Notes: generated by a model not told the origin, from the letters alone. A stretch of DNA of 64,000 bases from an uncultured Collinsella sp. (GCA_900545745.1 URAD01000004.1:1-64000), one strand, 5' to 3'; positions 16,486 to 25,319 are shown, numbered from the stretch's first letter. A program made the numbers and translations.

Positions 16486-16612
16486 CTCGCCCGCCGGGCG
16501 GGGCGGTTAAGTTTGCTGCTCTACAGTCCTGCGCAAGACGGAAAGCACATTAAGTGCTTTCCTTTGCGTGCGGAACTCGCGACAAACTTAACCGCCCCGC
16601 CCGGCGGGCGAG
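16486..16612. repeat. Long intergenic inverted repeat with 30-base perfect arms
   Basis: Bases 16486-16515 and 16583-16612 are perfect 30-base inverted repeats (left arm begins CTCGCCCGCCGGGCGGGGCG). The 67-base centre contains a second perfect hairpin, GGAAAGCAC-ATTAA-GTGCTTTCC. No open frame or transposase is associated. It could be a small MITE-like element, a structured RNA or a strong bidirectional transcription barrier in the 16348-16871 gap between fruA and ptsH. Confidence 0.85.
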
Positions 16613-16716
16613 CTGCGGAAAATCGGTCGGTCCAGAGCAATATCGTGCAAACGGAATTCAGGCTGATGAACCGTTCGCGACAAAGACTCGATAGGTAGCC
16701 CCCTCTATGACCTTTT

Positions 16717-16789
16717 ATAAGTTGCGGTGAAATAGGGACTAAATTTGGGGTTGAATCGTTTAAACAGTCCCTATTTCACCGCAACTTAT
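16717..16789. repeat. Intergenic inverted repeat with 24-base perfect arms
   Basis: Bases 16717-16740 (ATAAGTTGCGGTGAAATAGG then GACT) and 16766-16789 are perfect inverted repeats around a 25-base AT-rich spacer. It lies about 80 bases after the fruA stop. There is no clear T-run, yet it may end fruA transcription on either strand. The rest of 16348-16871 shows nothing recognisable beyond the probable ptsH promoter. Confidence 0.85.
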
Positions 16790-16871
16790 GGGAGGGATAG
16801 AAAAAGGCGAAGGCCCTGGAGAGGGACTCCGCCTTTTATACAGGGGGCGATGGTATTCGCGTACCGTGGGA

Positions 16872-18875
16872 TTAGACCAGGCGGGCGTTGATCGTCTTGG
16901 CGATCTCGGCGGCGTTGGTGGAACCCTTGACGGTGGCACGGAAGTCCTCGTCCATAAGCGCCTCGGCGACCTTGGACAGGATCTTGAGGTGCGTGGTGCC
17001 AGCCTGAGCGCCCGGGATGAGCAGGGCGATGGCAACGTTGACGGGAGCGCCGTCCATGGTGTCCCAACCGGTCACGCCAGAGTCGTCCTTGACGACGATG
17101 ACAGCGGCCTCGGTGATGGCGTCGGACTTGGCATGCGGAATGGCGAAGCCCTCCATCATGCCCGTGGTGCCCTCGGCCTCGCGGGCCAGGAAGGCGTTCA
17201 TCACGGCGTCGGCATCGCCGGCGATACCGGCCTTAACGGCCTGGTTGGAGACAAAGCTCAGAGCCTCGTCACGAGAAGCGAAGTCCTCGGCGACAAAGAC
17301 GTTCTCGACCTTCACGAAGTCAGCAGCCTCGGCCTTGGGGGCCTCGACGGCAGCGGCCTTGGGGGCCTCAACCGGCTTGGTTGCAGGAGCGGCCTTCTGG
17401 TTCTTCTCAAAGTCGTACTTCTTAAAGGCCACGAACAGGATGCCACCGACCACAGCGCCGATGAGGATCGCGAGGACCCACTGCGGGCCGTTCTCGACAA
17501 CGGGCAGGACCAGGAAGCCGCCGTGAGGCGCCGGATCGTGAACGTTGAAGAAGATGGTCAAGATGGAAGCGATGGAAGAACCGAGCATCATGATGGGCAT
17601 GACGGGCCAGATGTTCTTGGTCATGAACGGAATGGCGCCCTCGGTGATGTGGGTGCAACCAAGGATGAGGTTGACGATACCGGCGTCATGATCCTCCTGG
17701 CTGAAGTACTTCTTGCCGACAACGACGGCGAAGGTGGTGATCAGCGGCGGAACGATGCAAGCGGCGGAGACGGCAGCCATGAAGTTGGTGCCGAAGTTGT
17801 AGGTCTCGGTGCCGACGCCAGCTTCGAGAGCGGTACCGAGCAGGAAGGTGCCAGTAGCGTAAGCAGCCTTGTTGACCGGGCCGCCCATATCAAAGGCGCA
17901 CATGCAGCCGATGGCCAGGCCAAGGATCACCGGACCGGAGTTACCGAGGCTCTGCAGGAAATCCATCATGCCCTGGTTAATGGCAGCCATGGGGCCGGAA
18001 ATACCGAGCATGACCAGGCCGACGATGGCGGTAGAGCACAGCGGATACAGGAAGATTGCCTTCAGGCCATTAAGGCTCGCGGGAATTTTAGAGAAAGCCT
18101 TCTCGAGCAGCAGGATGACATAGCCAGCGAGGAAGCCGCCGACGATGCCGCCCAGGAAGCCGAAGCCCACACCCGAGCCTCCAGCGTCGATCATGCCGGT
18201 ATCGGCGTTGATGGGAAGACCCTGGATGGCAATCATACCGGCAACAAAGCCGGGGACGAGCGCCGGGCGCTTGCCGATAGACTCGGCGATGTAGGCGGAG
18301 AGCACCGGAACCATGAGGTTCATGGCGATACCGCCGATAATCTTGAGCATCGCGGCAAAGCTGTTGTAGTCGGCAGCCGTCGAATCAAAGGACGTGATGC
18401 CCCACAGGAACGAAATGGCGGTCAGAACACCACCGGCAACGACGAAGACCAGCATGTGGCTGACGCCGTTCATGAGGTGCTTGTAGATGACGTGACCGAT
18501 GGACTCCTTCTCCTCGACCTCATCCTCGACATCGGCGGCAGCGGCAACCGTGTCGTCGCCCTTGGCGGCGAGCGCGCGGTCGATCAGCTTACCAGCAGCC
18601 TCGACAGACAGGGCCTTGGAAACACCAACGGAAACCATGGGCTTACCGGCGAAACGCTCAGCCTGGACATCCTTATCGGCTGCGACGACGACGGCCTTGG
18701 CACCGGCGATCTCGCTCTTGGTGAGCTCGTTCTCGACACCGACCTGGCCATGTGTCTCGACCTTAATGGTCAGACCACGCTCGGCAGCTGCCTTCTCCAG
18801 CGCCTCCTTCGCCATGAAGGTGTGCGCAATGCCGGTCGGGCAACCGGTCGCGGCGATGATGTCAAACTTAGCCAT
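16872..18875 (-). CDS. fruA: PTS fructose permease, fused IIB-IIC-IIA
   Basis: The 667-residue protein imports fructose while phosphorylating it to fructose-1-phosphate. The order is IIB (residues 1-100, phosphorylated Cys12 in AATGCPTGIAHT), an acidic linker, the membrane IIC domain (about 125-480, with PVLSAYIAESIGKRPALVPG and AFDMGGPVNKAAYATG), an Ala/Pro/Glu/Lys-rich linker, and IIA (about 515-667, active His in GFAIPHAKSDAITEA). Both energy-coupling sites are intact. The ATG at 18873-18875 has AAGAAGGAGG upstream. It is the first gene of the leftward PTS region and is divergent from the RpiR regulator. Confidence 0.95.
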   Translation of the reverse strand: MAKFDIIAATGCPTGIAHTFMAKEALEKAAAERGLTIKVETHGQVGVENELTKSEIAGAKAVVVAADKDVQAERFAGKPMVSVGVSKALSVEAAGKLIDRALAAKGDDTVAAAADVEDEVEEKESIGHVIYKHLMNGVSHMLVFVVAGGVLTAISFLWGITSFDSTAADYNSFAAMLKIIGGIAMNLMVPVLSAYIAESIGKRPALVPGFVAGMIAIQGLPINADTGMIDAGGSGVGFGFLGGIVGGFLAGYVILLLEKAFSKIPASLNGLKAIFLYPLCSTAIVGLVMLGISGPMAAINQGMMDFLQSLGNSGPVILGLAIGCMCAFDMGGPVNKAAYATGTFLLGTALEAGVGTETYNFGTNFMAAVSAACIVPPLITTFAVVVGKKYFSQEDHDAGIVNLILGCTHITEGAIPFMTKNIWPVMPIMMLGSSIASILTIFFNVHDPAPHGGFLVLPVVENGPQWVLAILIGAVVGGILFVAFKKYDFEKNQKAAPATKPVEAPKAAAVEAPKAEAADFVKVENVFVAEDFASRDEALSFVSNQAVKAGIAGDADAVMNAFLAREAEGTTGMMEGFAIPHAKSDAITEAAVIVVKDDSGVTGWDTMDGAPVNVAIALLIPGAQAGTTHLKILSKVAEALMDEDFRATVKGSTNAAEIAKTINARLV

Positions 18876-19011
18876 GTGTCCCTCCTTCTTGAGTACAGCG
18901 CCCGCGGGCGCTCCCCTACACGCGCGTCCTTGCGCGCTTTTCCACAACTGAAAGATACCAACCTACCGTCCGCGTGAGAAGAGACAAGGCGCAATTCTCC
19001 GGTGAAAGGTT

Positions 19012-19040
19012 CTTTCATAACCGTAAACGGTAAGTGAAAG
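19012..19040. promoter_or_regulatory. Candidate operator between fruA and the RpiR gene
   Basis: CTTTCA...TGAAAG outer arms enclose ACCGT-AA-ACGGT inner arms within 29 bases, just downstream of the proposed fruA -10 box. Its position suits repression of fruA by the divergent RpiR protein or a catabolite regulator. Symmetry only; no binding data. Confidence 0.5.
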
Positions 19041-19066
19041 TTTACCATCAACACTTGAAACGGCAA
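19039..19066 (-). promoter_or_regulatory. Probable fruA promoter
   Basis: On the reverse strand TTGCCG (19066-19061) and TAAACT (19044-19039) are spaced by 16 bases. The leader to the fruA ATG is about 155 bases and contains the operator-like dyad. Confidence 0.5.
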
Positions 19067-19147
19067 GGTGTATCTTGTAATTGAAAATCCCCCTATACTA
19101 TGACATTACAAAACGAGTCCGATTTTCATGCCAACCAGGAGCCATCC

Positions 19148-20005
19148 ATGACCGATAGTAGCAAGAGCGCACTTTCCCTCATTAGTACCCATCAGGGATA
19201 CAGCGAGTCCGAGCAGCGCATTGTCGACTATATATTGGAGCACCAGTCCGAGGCGCCACGCCTCACGGCGGCTCAGCTCTCGCGCGCCGCCGCCACGTCC
19301 GAGGCGACCGTTTCGCGCTTCTGCCGCAAGCTTGGCTTTGGCAGCTTCCGCAGCTTTCAGTTTTCGTTGGCGCGCGACTTGGAGAGTCAGCGCAACGAGG
19401 GCCTGACCGACGAGGTATCGCTCGACAACATGGAGCAGAGCCTTAAGAACATCCTGGCTGCCAAGGTGAGCGAGCTTAATGCGACCATCGACGGGATCGA
19501 CCACGATACGCTGGCGGCTGTTGTGCATGCCCTTAAGCATGCAGGGGTTATTGAGTTTGCAGCTGTGGGCAATACGAACGCGGTCGCGCTCGATGCGACG
19601 TTTAAGTTTTCGCAGCTGGGCCTGCGCTGCATGGCGAGCACCATTAGCGAGACATCAATCGGCTTTGCGCTCACGTTGCGCCCGGGTGACGTCATCGTGC
19701 TCATCTCAAACTCCGGCAAATCGCGCCGACTGAATCGCATGGCAAAAGCGGCTCGCAACTGCGGCGCAACCGTAGTCGTCATCAGCAGCGACAGCAAATC
19801 CCCGCTCGCGCGTCTGGCAGACTACACTTTTAATACCGTCAACCACGAAGCGCTGCTGACGACAGGCGACTTTGCGTTCTCTAAGATCAGTGCCACGATG
19901 ATCATCGAAGTCATCTACAACTTCCTGCTGCCCGAGATTGAAGACGCTCGCGAACATATCAGCTACTACGAGGAGCTCATCCAGCCGGATAAGGTCGTTG
20001 AGTAA
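19148..20005 (+). CDS. RpiR/MurR family transcriptional regulator (HTH + SIS)
   Basis: The 285-residue protein has an N-terminal RpiR helix-turn-helix (residues about 8-80: YSESEQRIVDYILEHQSEAP, then TSEATVSRFCRKLGFGSFRSF) and a C-terminal SIS sugar-phosphate-binding domain (about 125-255: VIEFAAVGNTNAVALDATFK, DVIVLISNSGKSRRLN). Such regulators sense phosphosugars and control the sugar genes beside them; the divergent fruA is the obvious target. The ATG at 19148 has CCAGGAG six bases upstream and is preferred to one at 19100, close to a TATACT -10-like box (19094-19099). Confidence 0.92.
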   Translation: MTDSSKSALSLISTHQGYSESEQRIVDYILEHQSEAPRLTAAQLSRAAATSEATVSRFCRKLGFGSFRSFQFSLARDLESQRNEGLTDEVSLDNMEQSLKNILAAKVSELNATIDGIDHDTLAAVVHALKHAGVIEFAAVGNTNAVALDATFKFSQLGLRCMASTISETSIGFALTLRPGDVIVLISNSGKSRRLNRMAKAARNCGATVVVISSDSKSPLARLADYTFNTVNHEALLTTGDFAFSKISATMIIEVIYNFLLPEIEDAREHISYYEELIQPDKVVE

Positions 20006-20014
20006 AACGCGTAG

Positions 20015-20045
20015 TGGGACAAAAATTTCAGTCTATTTTGTCCCA
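20015..20045. terminator. Bidirectional terminator between the convergent rpiR and recN genes
   Basis: Perfect 10-base arms TGGGACAAAA and TTTTGTCCCA flank an 11-base loop. A- and T-tracts in the arms give a T-run on both strands, fitting the convergent gene ends on either side. Confidence 0.75.
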
Positions 20046-20064
20046 TCAACACCGCTGATACGAC

Positions 20065-21693
20065 CTAACCTCGAGCTTCTTTGAGCATCTGCTTTGCGTG
20101 GGCCAAGCTTGCCTCCGATTGATCGCCGCTCAACATGCGGGCGATCTCGGCGGTACGCGCTTCGCCGGTTACCTCGTCCAAATGCGTCTGGGGAACATCG
20201 CCCGGTTCCTTGCTGACAACATAATGCTTGTCAGCCATGACGGCGACCTGCGCCAAGTGGGTTACGACAATCACCTGATGCGTAGCGGCAAGATTTGCCA
20301 GCACGCCCGCGAGCGCACGCGCCGTGGAGCCACCGACACCAGCATCGACCTCGTCAAACACCAGCGTATCGACACCGTCCGCGTTACCGAGGACAACCTT
20401 GCTTGCCAGCATGACGCGGCTGAGCTCGCCGCCCGACGCAATTCGACGCAGGGGGCGCGGCGTCAAACCGGCACCGCTGCGGTATAGCAGCTCGTAGCTC
20501 GAAGGACCAACGGGCGTCCACTCAGCACGGGGAAGATCGCGCGACTCCCAGACGAGCTCGGCACTACCCATCTCCAAGCGCGCCATCTGGCGGCCAACCT
20601 CGTGGCAGAAGCGCGGGGCCGCCGTATTGCGAGCGCGCTTAAGTGCCTTGGCAGCGGCAAACAACTCGCGCTCGGCGCTCCCGAGTGCCTCACGCGCCTT
20701 TTTGATCTGTTCATCGCCATCATCGACCAGGGACAGCAGCTCTTGCGAGCGATCGCGCATGGCAAAAACATCGTCCATGGTGGGGCCCCACTGACGCAAC
20801 AGCCCCTTGAGGTCGGAATACCGCTCACGCATGCGGGCGAGCTCGCGCGGGTCGAAGGCGACCCCATCGCGATAGGCACGAAGCTCGTTCGCGCAATCCT
20901 CAAGGGAGATACAGGCATCCGAAAGCGCATCGGCAATGTCGCCCAGTTTGCGATCGACGGTAGCCATACGGGAAAGCTCTGCCACGGCGTTGTTCACGGC
21001 ATCGAGCGCTCCCCCTTCGGCGACAAGCGATGCATGGGCATCGCTAGCAGTGGCAACCAGTACCTCGGCATGTTCGGAGCGCGGCAGCAGTTCCTCGAGT
21101 TCCTCATACTCGCCCGGCCTGGGGTCGACCTCGGCAATGCGCTCCAGGGCGAAGCGCGCCTCCTCGACACGACTCCCCTGCGCACGCGAGGCCTCCTCGA
21201 CGCGACGAACCTCCTTGGCAGCCGCGCGCGAGGCTTTAAAGCAAGCACGGTAGTGCTCGAGCGCCTCGAGCGCAGAACGTCCCGCCCACGCATCGACCAT
21301 CGCAACGTGATGCGCCGGATCGAGCAAGCGCTGGTGCTCGTGCTGGCCGCACAGATCCATCATCACGCCAACGCGCTCCGAAAGCTCGCGCACGCTGGCG
21401 ATGCGGCCGTCAATCTTCACGCGGCTGCGGCCCTCGGCAGAAAGGCTACGCTGGACCGTGAAACCCTCCGTGTCGTGTGGACCGTCGAACAGCCGCGCCT
21501 CAACGCTAGCAAGCGCCTCGCCCTCGCGCACCGTCGAAGAATCCGCACGCTCGCCCAAAATAAGCTTGAGGGCCGAGAGCAGCGCGGTCTTACCGGCGCC
21601 GGTTTCTCCAGTCAGAACCGTTAGGCCCGCGCTCGGAACCAACGTCGCCTCGCGAATGAGTGCAATGTTGGAAACCTGCAGCTCATCGATCAT
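20065..21693 (-). CDS. recN: DNA repair protein RecN
   Basis: RecN is an SMC-like ATPase active in double-strand break repair. The 542-residue protein has the N-terminal IDELQVSNIALIREATL and Walker A LTGETGAGKTALL (about residues 28-40), long coiled-coil arms, and the C-terminal RIASGGELSRVMLASK signature, DTLVFDEVDAGVGGSTA Walker B and HLAQVAVMADKHYVV. Length matches the family. It overlaps the nadK stop by 11 bases and is the last gene of tlyA-nadK-recN. Confidence 0.97.
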   Translation of the reverse strand: MIDELQVSNIALIREATLVPSAGLTVLTGETGAGKTALLSALKLILGERADSSTVREGEALASVEARLFDGPHDTEGFTVQRSLSAEGRSRVKIDGRIASVRELSERVGVMMDLCGQHEHQRLLDPAHHVAMVDAWAGRSALEALEHYRACFKASRAAAKEVRRVEEASRAQGSRVEEARFALERIAEVDPRPGEYEELEELLPRSEHAEVLVATASDAHASLVAEGGALDAVNNAVAELSRMATVDRKLGDIADALSDACISLEDCANELRAYRDGVAFDPRELARMRERYSDLKGLLRQWGPTMDDVFAMRDRSQELLSLVDDGDEQIKKAREALGSAERELFAAAKALKRARNTAAPRFCHEVGRQMARLEMGSAELVWESRDLPRAEWTPVGPSSYELLYRSGAGLTPRPLRRIASGGELSRVMLASKVVLGNADGVDTLVFDEVDAGVGGSTARALAGVLANLAATHQVIVVTHLAQVAVMADKHYVVSKEPGDVPQTHLDEVTGEARTAEIARMLSGDQSEASLAHAKQMLKEARG

Positions 21694-22543
21694 GACGCAC
21701 TCCGTAGAATACGCGGCTCACCGAGTTGTAAAAACTCTCGGGGCCGTAGTCGAGCAGCAGCACATCGCCGGGGCCTCGGCGCACGGCCACGCTCTCGACC
21801 GTGCCGTCGCAGGTAATAAACTGTCCATCGATAGCGATCGCCGGAACGCTCGGGCGATCATCGGACATAAAGATTTCGACGACATCACTCGGCGAAGTCA
21901 AGAAGGCACGGGCCTGAATGGTGTGCGGCGCAATGGGTACGCAGACCATACCCGTATAGTCGGGGCTCACAATGGGGCCACCTGCACTGAGCGCGTACCC
22001 CGTAGAACCAGTCGCCGTGGACACGACCACGCCGTCGCCACGCAGTCGATCGATATGGTGGCCCGACACCGTGATGTCGAACTCAACCATATCGGACAGG
22101 GGGCCGCGCGTGAGCGCCATGTCGTTGAGGGCGAACGTGCGCACGACATCCTTCGTGCCATCGTCGCGCACGGACACGATATCCGCGGCGATGGTGGCGC
22201 GACGGCTCACGTGCAGCTCGCCGGAAAGGGCGTCGCTCACGACCTGCAGAATGTCGCGCTCCTCGGGGCTCGCAGCAGTTAAAAAGCCCAGGTGACCATA
22301 GGAAAGACCGAGGATAGGAATCTCGCGATGGTTGAGGATGCGGGCAGCGCGCAGCAACGTACCGTCGCCGCCGAGCGTAATGACCAGATCGGAGCCGTCA
22401 ATATCAGGCGTGCTTTGAATCTTCGATCGCTGGTCGGCAGCCCATGCGACCTCATAGCCCTGGCGCGTCAGCCAAAGCTCGAGCATCAGGCCGCTCTCAA
22501 CCGCCTCTTGCTTGTAGTAATTGGGAACCAGAAAGACCTTCAT
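21683..22543 (-). CDS. nadK: NAD kinase
   Basis: The enzyme makes NADP from NAD and ATP or polyphosphate. The 286-residue protein has the GGDGT motif at residues 58-62, LGLSYGHLGFLTAASPEE, the second conserved block TATGSTGYALSAGGPIVSP, and IDGQ near the end. It overlaps tlyA by four bases and recN by 11, a compact operon order typical of Actinobacteria. Confidence 0.96.
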   Translation of the reverse strand: MKVFLVPNYYKQEAVESGLMLELWLTRQGYEVAWAADQRSKIQSTPDIDGSDLVITLGGDGTLLRAARILNHREIPILGLSYGHLGFLTAASPEERDILQVVSDALSGELHVSRRATIAADIVSVRDDGTKDVVRTFALNDMALTRGPLSDMVEFDITVSGHHIDRLRGDGVVVSTATGSTGYALSAGGPIVSPDYTGMVCVPIAPHTIQARAFLTSPSDVVEIFMSDDRPSVPAIAIDGQFITCDGTVESVAVRRGPGDVLLLDYGPESFYNSVSRVFYGVRHDR

Positions 22544-23343
22544 AGCGTTGCAGCTTTCTCGCTCAAAACCGATACCTGGAATTGCAGCTCGTCTTGCGTG
22601 CGGTCGCCGGGGTCAAATCTCGTGCCGTACAGGAAAAACTCAACGTTTCCCTTGGCACCATGAATGGGCGACACGCACACATCGACCGGGAACAGCCCCT
22701 TGGCAGCAAAGAGTTCAACTGCCGCAACGAGTGTATCGCGGCGCACGGCGGGATCGGTCACAATGCCGCCCTCACCCACCAGCGCCGCCGGAGCCTCAAA
22801 CTGCGGCTTTACAAGCGTGCAGAATGCACCCGTAGGCGCCAGGCACGCCAGCACCGCATCGATAATGTTCGCGATGCTGGTAAACGAGACATCACACACA
22901 GCCAGGTCGATGGCGCCGGCATAGCCAAGCTCAGGCAGCTGCGTCACGTTTGTGCGCTCATGCAGCGTCACGCGATCGTCCTGACGTAACGACCAATCGA
23001 ACTGGGCGCGACCAACGTCCACCGAGACAACGGTCGCAGCTCCGCGCTTGAGCAGGCAATCGGTAAAGCCGCCGGTAGAGCAGCCCACATCCAGACAGGC
23101 AAGGCCCGTCGGATTGATACCAAACGTATCAAGCGCGCCTTCGAGCTTAAGACCGCCGCGGCCAACATAGGGAATGCGCCCCTTCACGTGCAACGGCAGG
23201 CCCGGGGTCACCTTAAGGCCCGGCGAAGTCAAGCGCTCGCCGCCACTCGAGACCAAGCCAGCCATAAGAGTGCGAAGGGCATCCGCGCGATCGGCGCAGA
23301 TGCCCTGTGAAATCAGTTCGTCATCAAGACGCACGCGTTTCAT
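22540..23343 (-). CDS. tlyA: TlyA family rRNA (cytidine-2'-O)-methyltransferase
   Basis: TlyA proteins methylate ribose in 16S/23S rRNA, affecting capreomycin sensitivity in mycobacteria; older notes call them hemolysins. The 267-residue protein has an S4 RNA-binding domain (residues 1-60, MKRVRLDDELISQGICADRA) and an FtsJ-like domain with LDVGCSTGGFTDCLLKRGA as the SAM site and LVKPQFEAPAALVG. The start is uncertain: ATG 23343 matches the family, while ATG 23352 and TTG 23355 are also in frame and no strong ribosome site is visible. Confidence 0.93.
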   Translation of the reverse strand: MKRVRLDDELISQGICADRADALRTLMAGLVSSGGERLTSPGLKVTPGLPLHVKGRIPYVGRGGLKLEGALDTFGINPTGLACLDVGCSTGGFTDCLLKRGAATVVSVDVGRAQFDWSLRQDDRVTLHERTNVTQLPELGYAGAIDLAVCDVSFTSIANIIDAVLACLAPTGAFCTLVKPQFEAPAALVGEGGIVTDPAVRRDTLVAAVELFAAKGLFPVDVCVSPIHGAKGNVEFFLYGTRFDPGDRTQDELQFQVSVLSEKAATL

Positions 23344-23378
23344 GAATGCCATCAACCATTCGTATCCGGAGATGCGGC

Positions 23379-23618
23379 CTAGCTATCCTGGGATTCGTTT
23401 GCCGCATCCTCATCGTATTCCTGCTCGAGCTTGTCGGCCTCACGCGGCGTCAGCTCAAACTTATCGACCATGTCGACCGCACGGGAGCCCAGCTCAATCG
23501 CCTCGTCAAACAGATCGAGCGAACGCTCCAAGGACGTATCCTTAGAGCGAACGGTAGCTATGATCTGGTCCAAGCGGTCCGAAATCTCGTCGAAGTTGCG
23601 GACGGAACCCTCTGGCAT
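23379..23618 (-). CDS. xseB: Exodeoxyribonuclease VII small subunit
   Basis: The 79-residue helical protein fits XseB in length and in the core FDEISDRLDQIIATVRSKDT then SLERSLDLFDEAIEL, with an acidic end. It follows nusB by two bases. The large subunit xseA is not in the window. Confidence 0.9.
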   Translation of the reverse strand: MPEGSVRNFDEISDRLDQIIATVRSKDTSLERSLDLFDEAIELGSRAVDMVDKFELTPREADKLEQEYDEDAANESQDS

Positions 23619-23620
23619 GG

Positions 23621-24205
23621 CTACTCCTCGACGGTACCGGTCTCGGCCTCGGCGACCTCAGCGTCCTCGTCGAGAACGCCGGCCTCGGCCTGAGCAACCG
23701 CAACCTTTGCGGCAGCCTCGGCAGCCTGTGCCTCCTCGCGAGCGCGATCCTCGGCCAGCAGCTCCTGGTATAGGTCCTCGCCCGGCAGCTCCTCGCTGCG
23801 AGCGATCTTACCCAGCACGCCGTTGACGAACGACGCGGACTGGTCGGTGCCATAGGCCTTGGCAAGCTCAACGGCCTCGTTGATCACGATGGCGTCCGAG
23901 ACCTCCTCGTCGGTGAGGAAACGCATCTCGTAAACGGCGATACGCAGCAGGTTGCGGTCGGCGCCGGGCATGCGCATAAGATCCCAGTTCTTGGCAACGG
24001 AGCGCAGAGCACAGTCGATGCGGTCGATATGCTCGTAGGCACCTCGGCACAGCTCCAGCGCATAGGGATCGAGGGGACCCTTCGAGATCAGGAAATCACC
24101 CTCGAGGACGCGCTCGAGCGGGCTGTCCGTGGCCTCGGCCTGGAACAGCAGCTGCAGCGCCTGACTGCGGGCAAGCGTACGCCCGCGATAAACCTTAAGG
24201 CTCAA
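23621..24205 (-). CDS. nusB: Transcription antitermination factor NusB with acidic C-terminal extension
   Basis: NusB joins NusE in rRNA antitermination complexes. Residues 5-140 show the fold: RGRTLARSQALQLLFQAE, NRDLMRM-like NWDLMRMPGADRNLLRIAVYE, and INEAVELAKAYGTDQSASFV plus NGVLGKI. About 50 further residues are Ala/Glu-rich and absent from standard NusB of about 140 residues. The start is TTG at 24203-24205, preceded by AAGGAG at the end of the upstream Asp23 gene with six-base spacing. Cotranscribed with asp23 upstream and xseB downstream. Confidence 0.94.
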   Translation of the reverse strand: MSLKVYRGRTLARSQALQLLFQAEATDSPLERVLEGDFLISKGPLDPYALELCRGAYEHIDRIDCALRSVAKNWDLMRMPGADRNLLRIAVYEMRFLTDEEVSDAIVINEAVELAKAYGTDQSASFVNGVLGKIARSEELPGEDLYQELLAEDRAREEAQAAEAAAKVAVAQAEAGVLDEDAEVAEAETGTVEE

Positions 24206-24208
24206 AGG

Positions 24209-24571
24209 TTACTCCTTGGGGAAAACGAGGCCGTCGATGCAAACGTCAACGCGCTCGACCTCAACGCCAACCTGGGCATCGATGGCGGCGACCACGGCAG
24301 CGCGAACGGCCTCGGCGAGTTTCTTGAACGGATAGCCAAAGAACACCACGACGCGCACGGTGAGTGCGAGCTTGTCGCCGACGACCTCGGCCTCGACCGC
24401 CGGCTCAGAAGCCGGGGCCTTGGACGAGAGCATCATGGAGACAAGGTTGGTGGCAAGGTCCTTGACGCCAACGGAGGCGATGCCCTCGACATCGGACACG
24501 GCGCGCGAGACGATGGCGGTCAGAACATCGGGCGAAATGCCGATGCCGTCAATCTTGATTTCCTGGGGCAT
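24209..24571 (-). CDS. Asp23/Gls24 family envelope stress protein
   Basis: The 120-residue protein has the family pattern GIGISPDVLTAIVSRAVSDV then EGIASVG, an alternating beta/alpha core and EVERVDVCIDGLVF at the end. In Firmicutes such proteins attach to the membrane through AmaP or occur beside nusB, as here. The stop overlaps the ribosome site of nusB. The precise function is unknown. Confidence 0.88.
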   Translation of the reverse strand: MPQEIKIDGIGISPDVLTAIVSRAVSDVEGIASVGVKDLATNLVSMMLSSKAPASEPAVEAEVVGDKLALTVRVVVFFGYPFKKLAEAVRAAVVAAIDAQVGVEVERVDVCIDGLVFPKE

Positions 24572-24595
24572 GAGTCCTCCTAGAAGAGTTGGTTG

Positions 24596-25159
24596 CTAGA
24601 CGCGGGAGACGAACTTGCCGTCGCGGGTGTCAACCTTGATGACCTCGCCCTCGTTGAGGTACATGGGGACCTGGATGACAGCGCCGGTGTCGATCGTGGC
24701 CGGCTTGGTGGAACCCTGGACGGTGTCGCCCTTAAAGCCCGGGTCGGTCTGGACGATGGTGGTCTCGATGAACATCGGCGGAGTCACGCCCATGAGCTCA
24801 TCGTCGGCGAAGAGCAGCTGGCAGATGTCGTTCTCGCGCAGCCACTTGGAGTTCTCGCCCACCATGTCCTCGGGAACGGGAACCTGCTCATAGGACTCGT
24901 TGTCCATGAAGATGTAGTCGGTGCCATCGTTGTAGAGGTACTGGAACTCACGGGTGGTGAGCATGACGCTCTCGAACTTGGTGCCGGCGTTGCAGGTGTT
25001 CTCGACGACGCGGCCGCTCTTGATGTCGCGGGTCTTGTAGCGCACAAACGCGCCGCCCTTGCCCGGCTTGACATGCTGGAACTCGACGATGGTGTAGACC
25101 TTGTCCTTGATGCGGAGACCGAGGCCGTTCTTGAAGTCGGCGGTGGAAATGGTAGGCAT
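24596..25159 (-). CDS. efp: Translation elongation factor P
   Basis: EF-P relieves ribosome stalling at polyproline. The 187-residue protein has the N-terminal KOW-like domain with Lys34 at the loop tip (KPGKGGAF), two OB domains, and the C-terminal signature GFKGDTVQGSTKPATIDTGA. The loop lysine is present, so post-translational modification is possible. The ATG at 25157-25159 gives the usual MPTISTADFKNG start. First of the efp-asp23-nusB-xseB group. Confidence 0.97.
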   Translation of the reverse strand: MPTISTADFKNGLGLRIKDKVYTIVEFQHVKPGKGGAFVRYKTRDIKSGRVVENTCNAGTKFESVMLTTREFQYLYNDGTDYIFMDNESYEQVPVPEDMVGENSKWLRENDICQLLFADDELMGVTPPMFIETTIVQTDPGFKGDTVQGSTKPATIDTGAVIQVPMYLNEGEVIKVDTRDGKFVSRV

Positions 25160-25251
25160 AGCGACCTTTCTTGTTATGGGCAGAACGCACAAGCGTCCAA
25201 ATTACATACGACAGAAATTATACACTTGCAGACGGCGCCTGCGGCGAGCGC

Positions 25252-25296
25252 ATAAAAAGAGAACGCGGGGCGTCCGAATCAATCCGGACGCCCCGC
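25252..25296 (-). terminator. Terminator after the M24 peptidase gene
   Basis: Perfect 12-base arms GCGGGGCGTCCG and CGGACGCCCCGC around an eight-base loop are followed on the reverse strand by GTTCTCTTTTTAT. Confidence 0.88.
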
Positions 25297-25319
25297 CCCA
25301 AACTATCTACTGAAGTAAA

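Noticed and set aside
16788..18977. Long open frame on the plus strand opposite fruA
   Set aside because: It mirrors the codons of the clearly recognised IIBCA permease; the translation is low-complexity Asp/Gly/His-rich with no family motif. The same holds for open frames opposite alaS (30743-33241), ileS (43769-46384) and smc (57971-61261).
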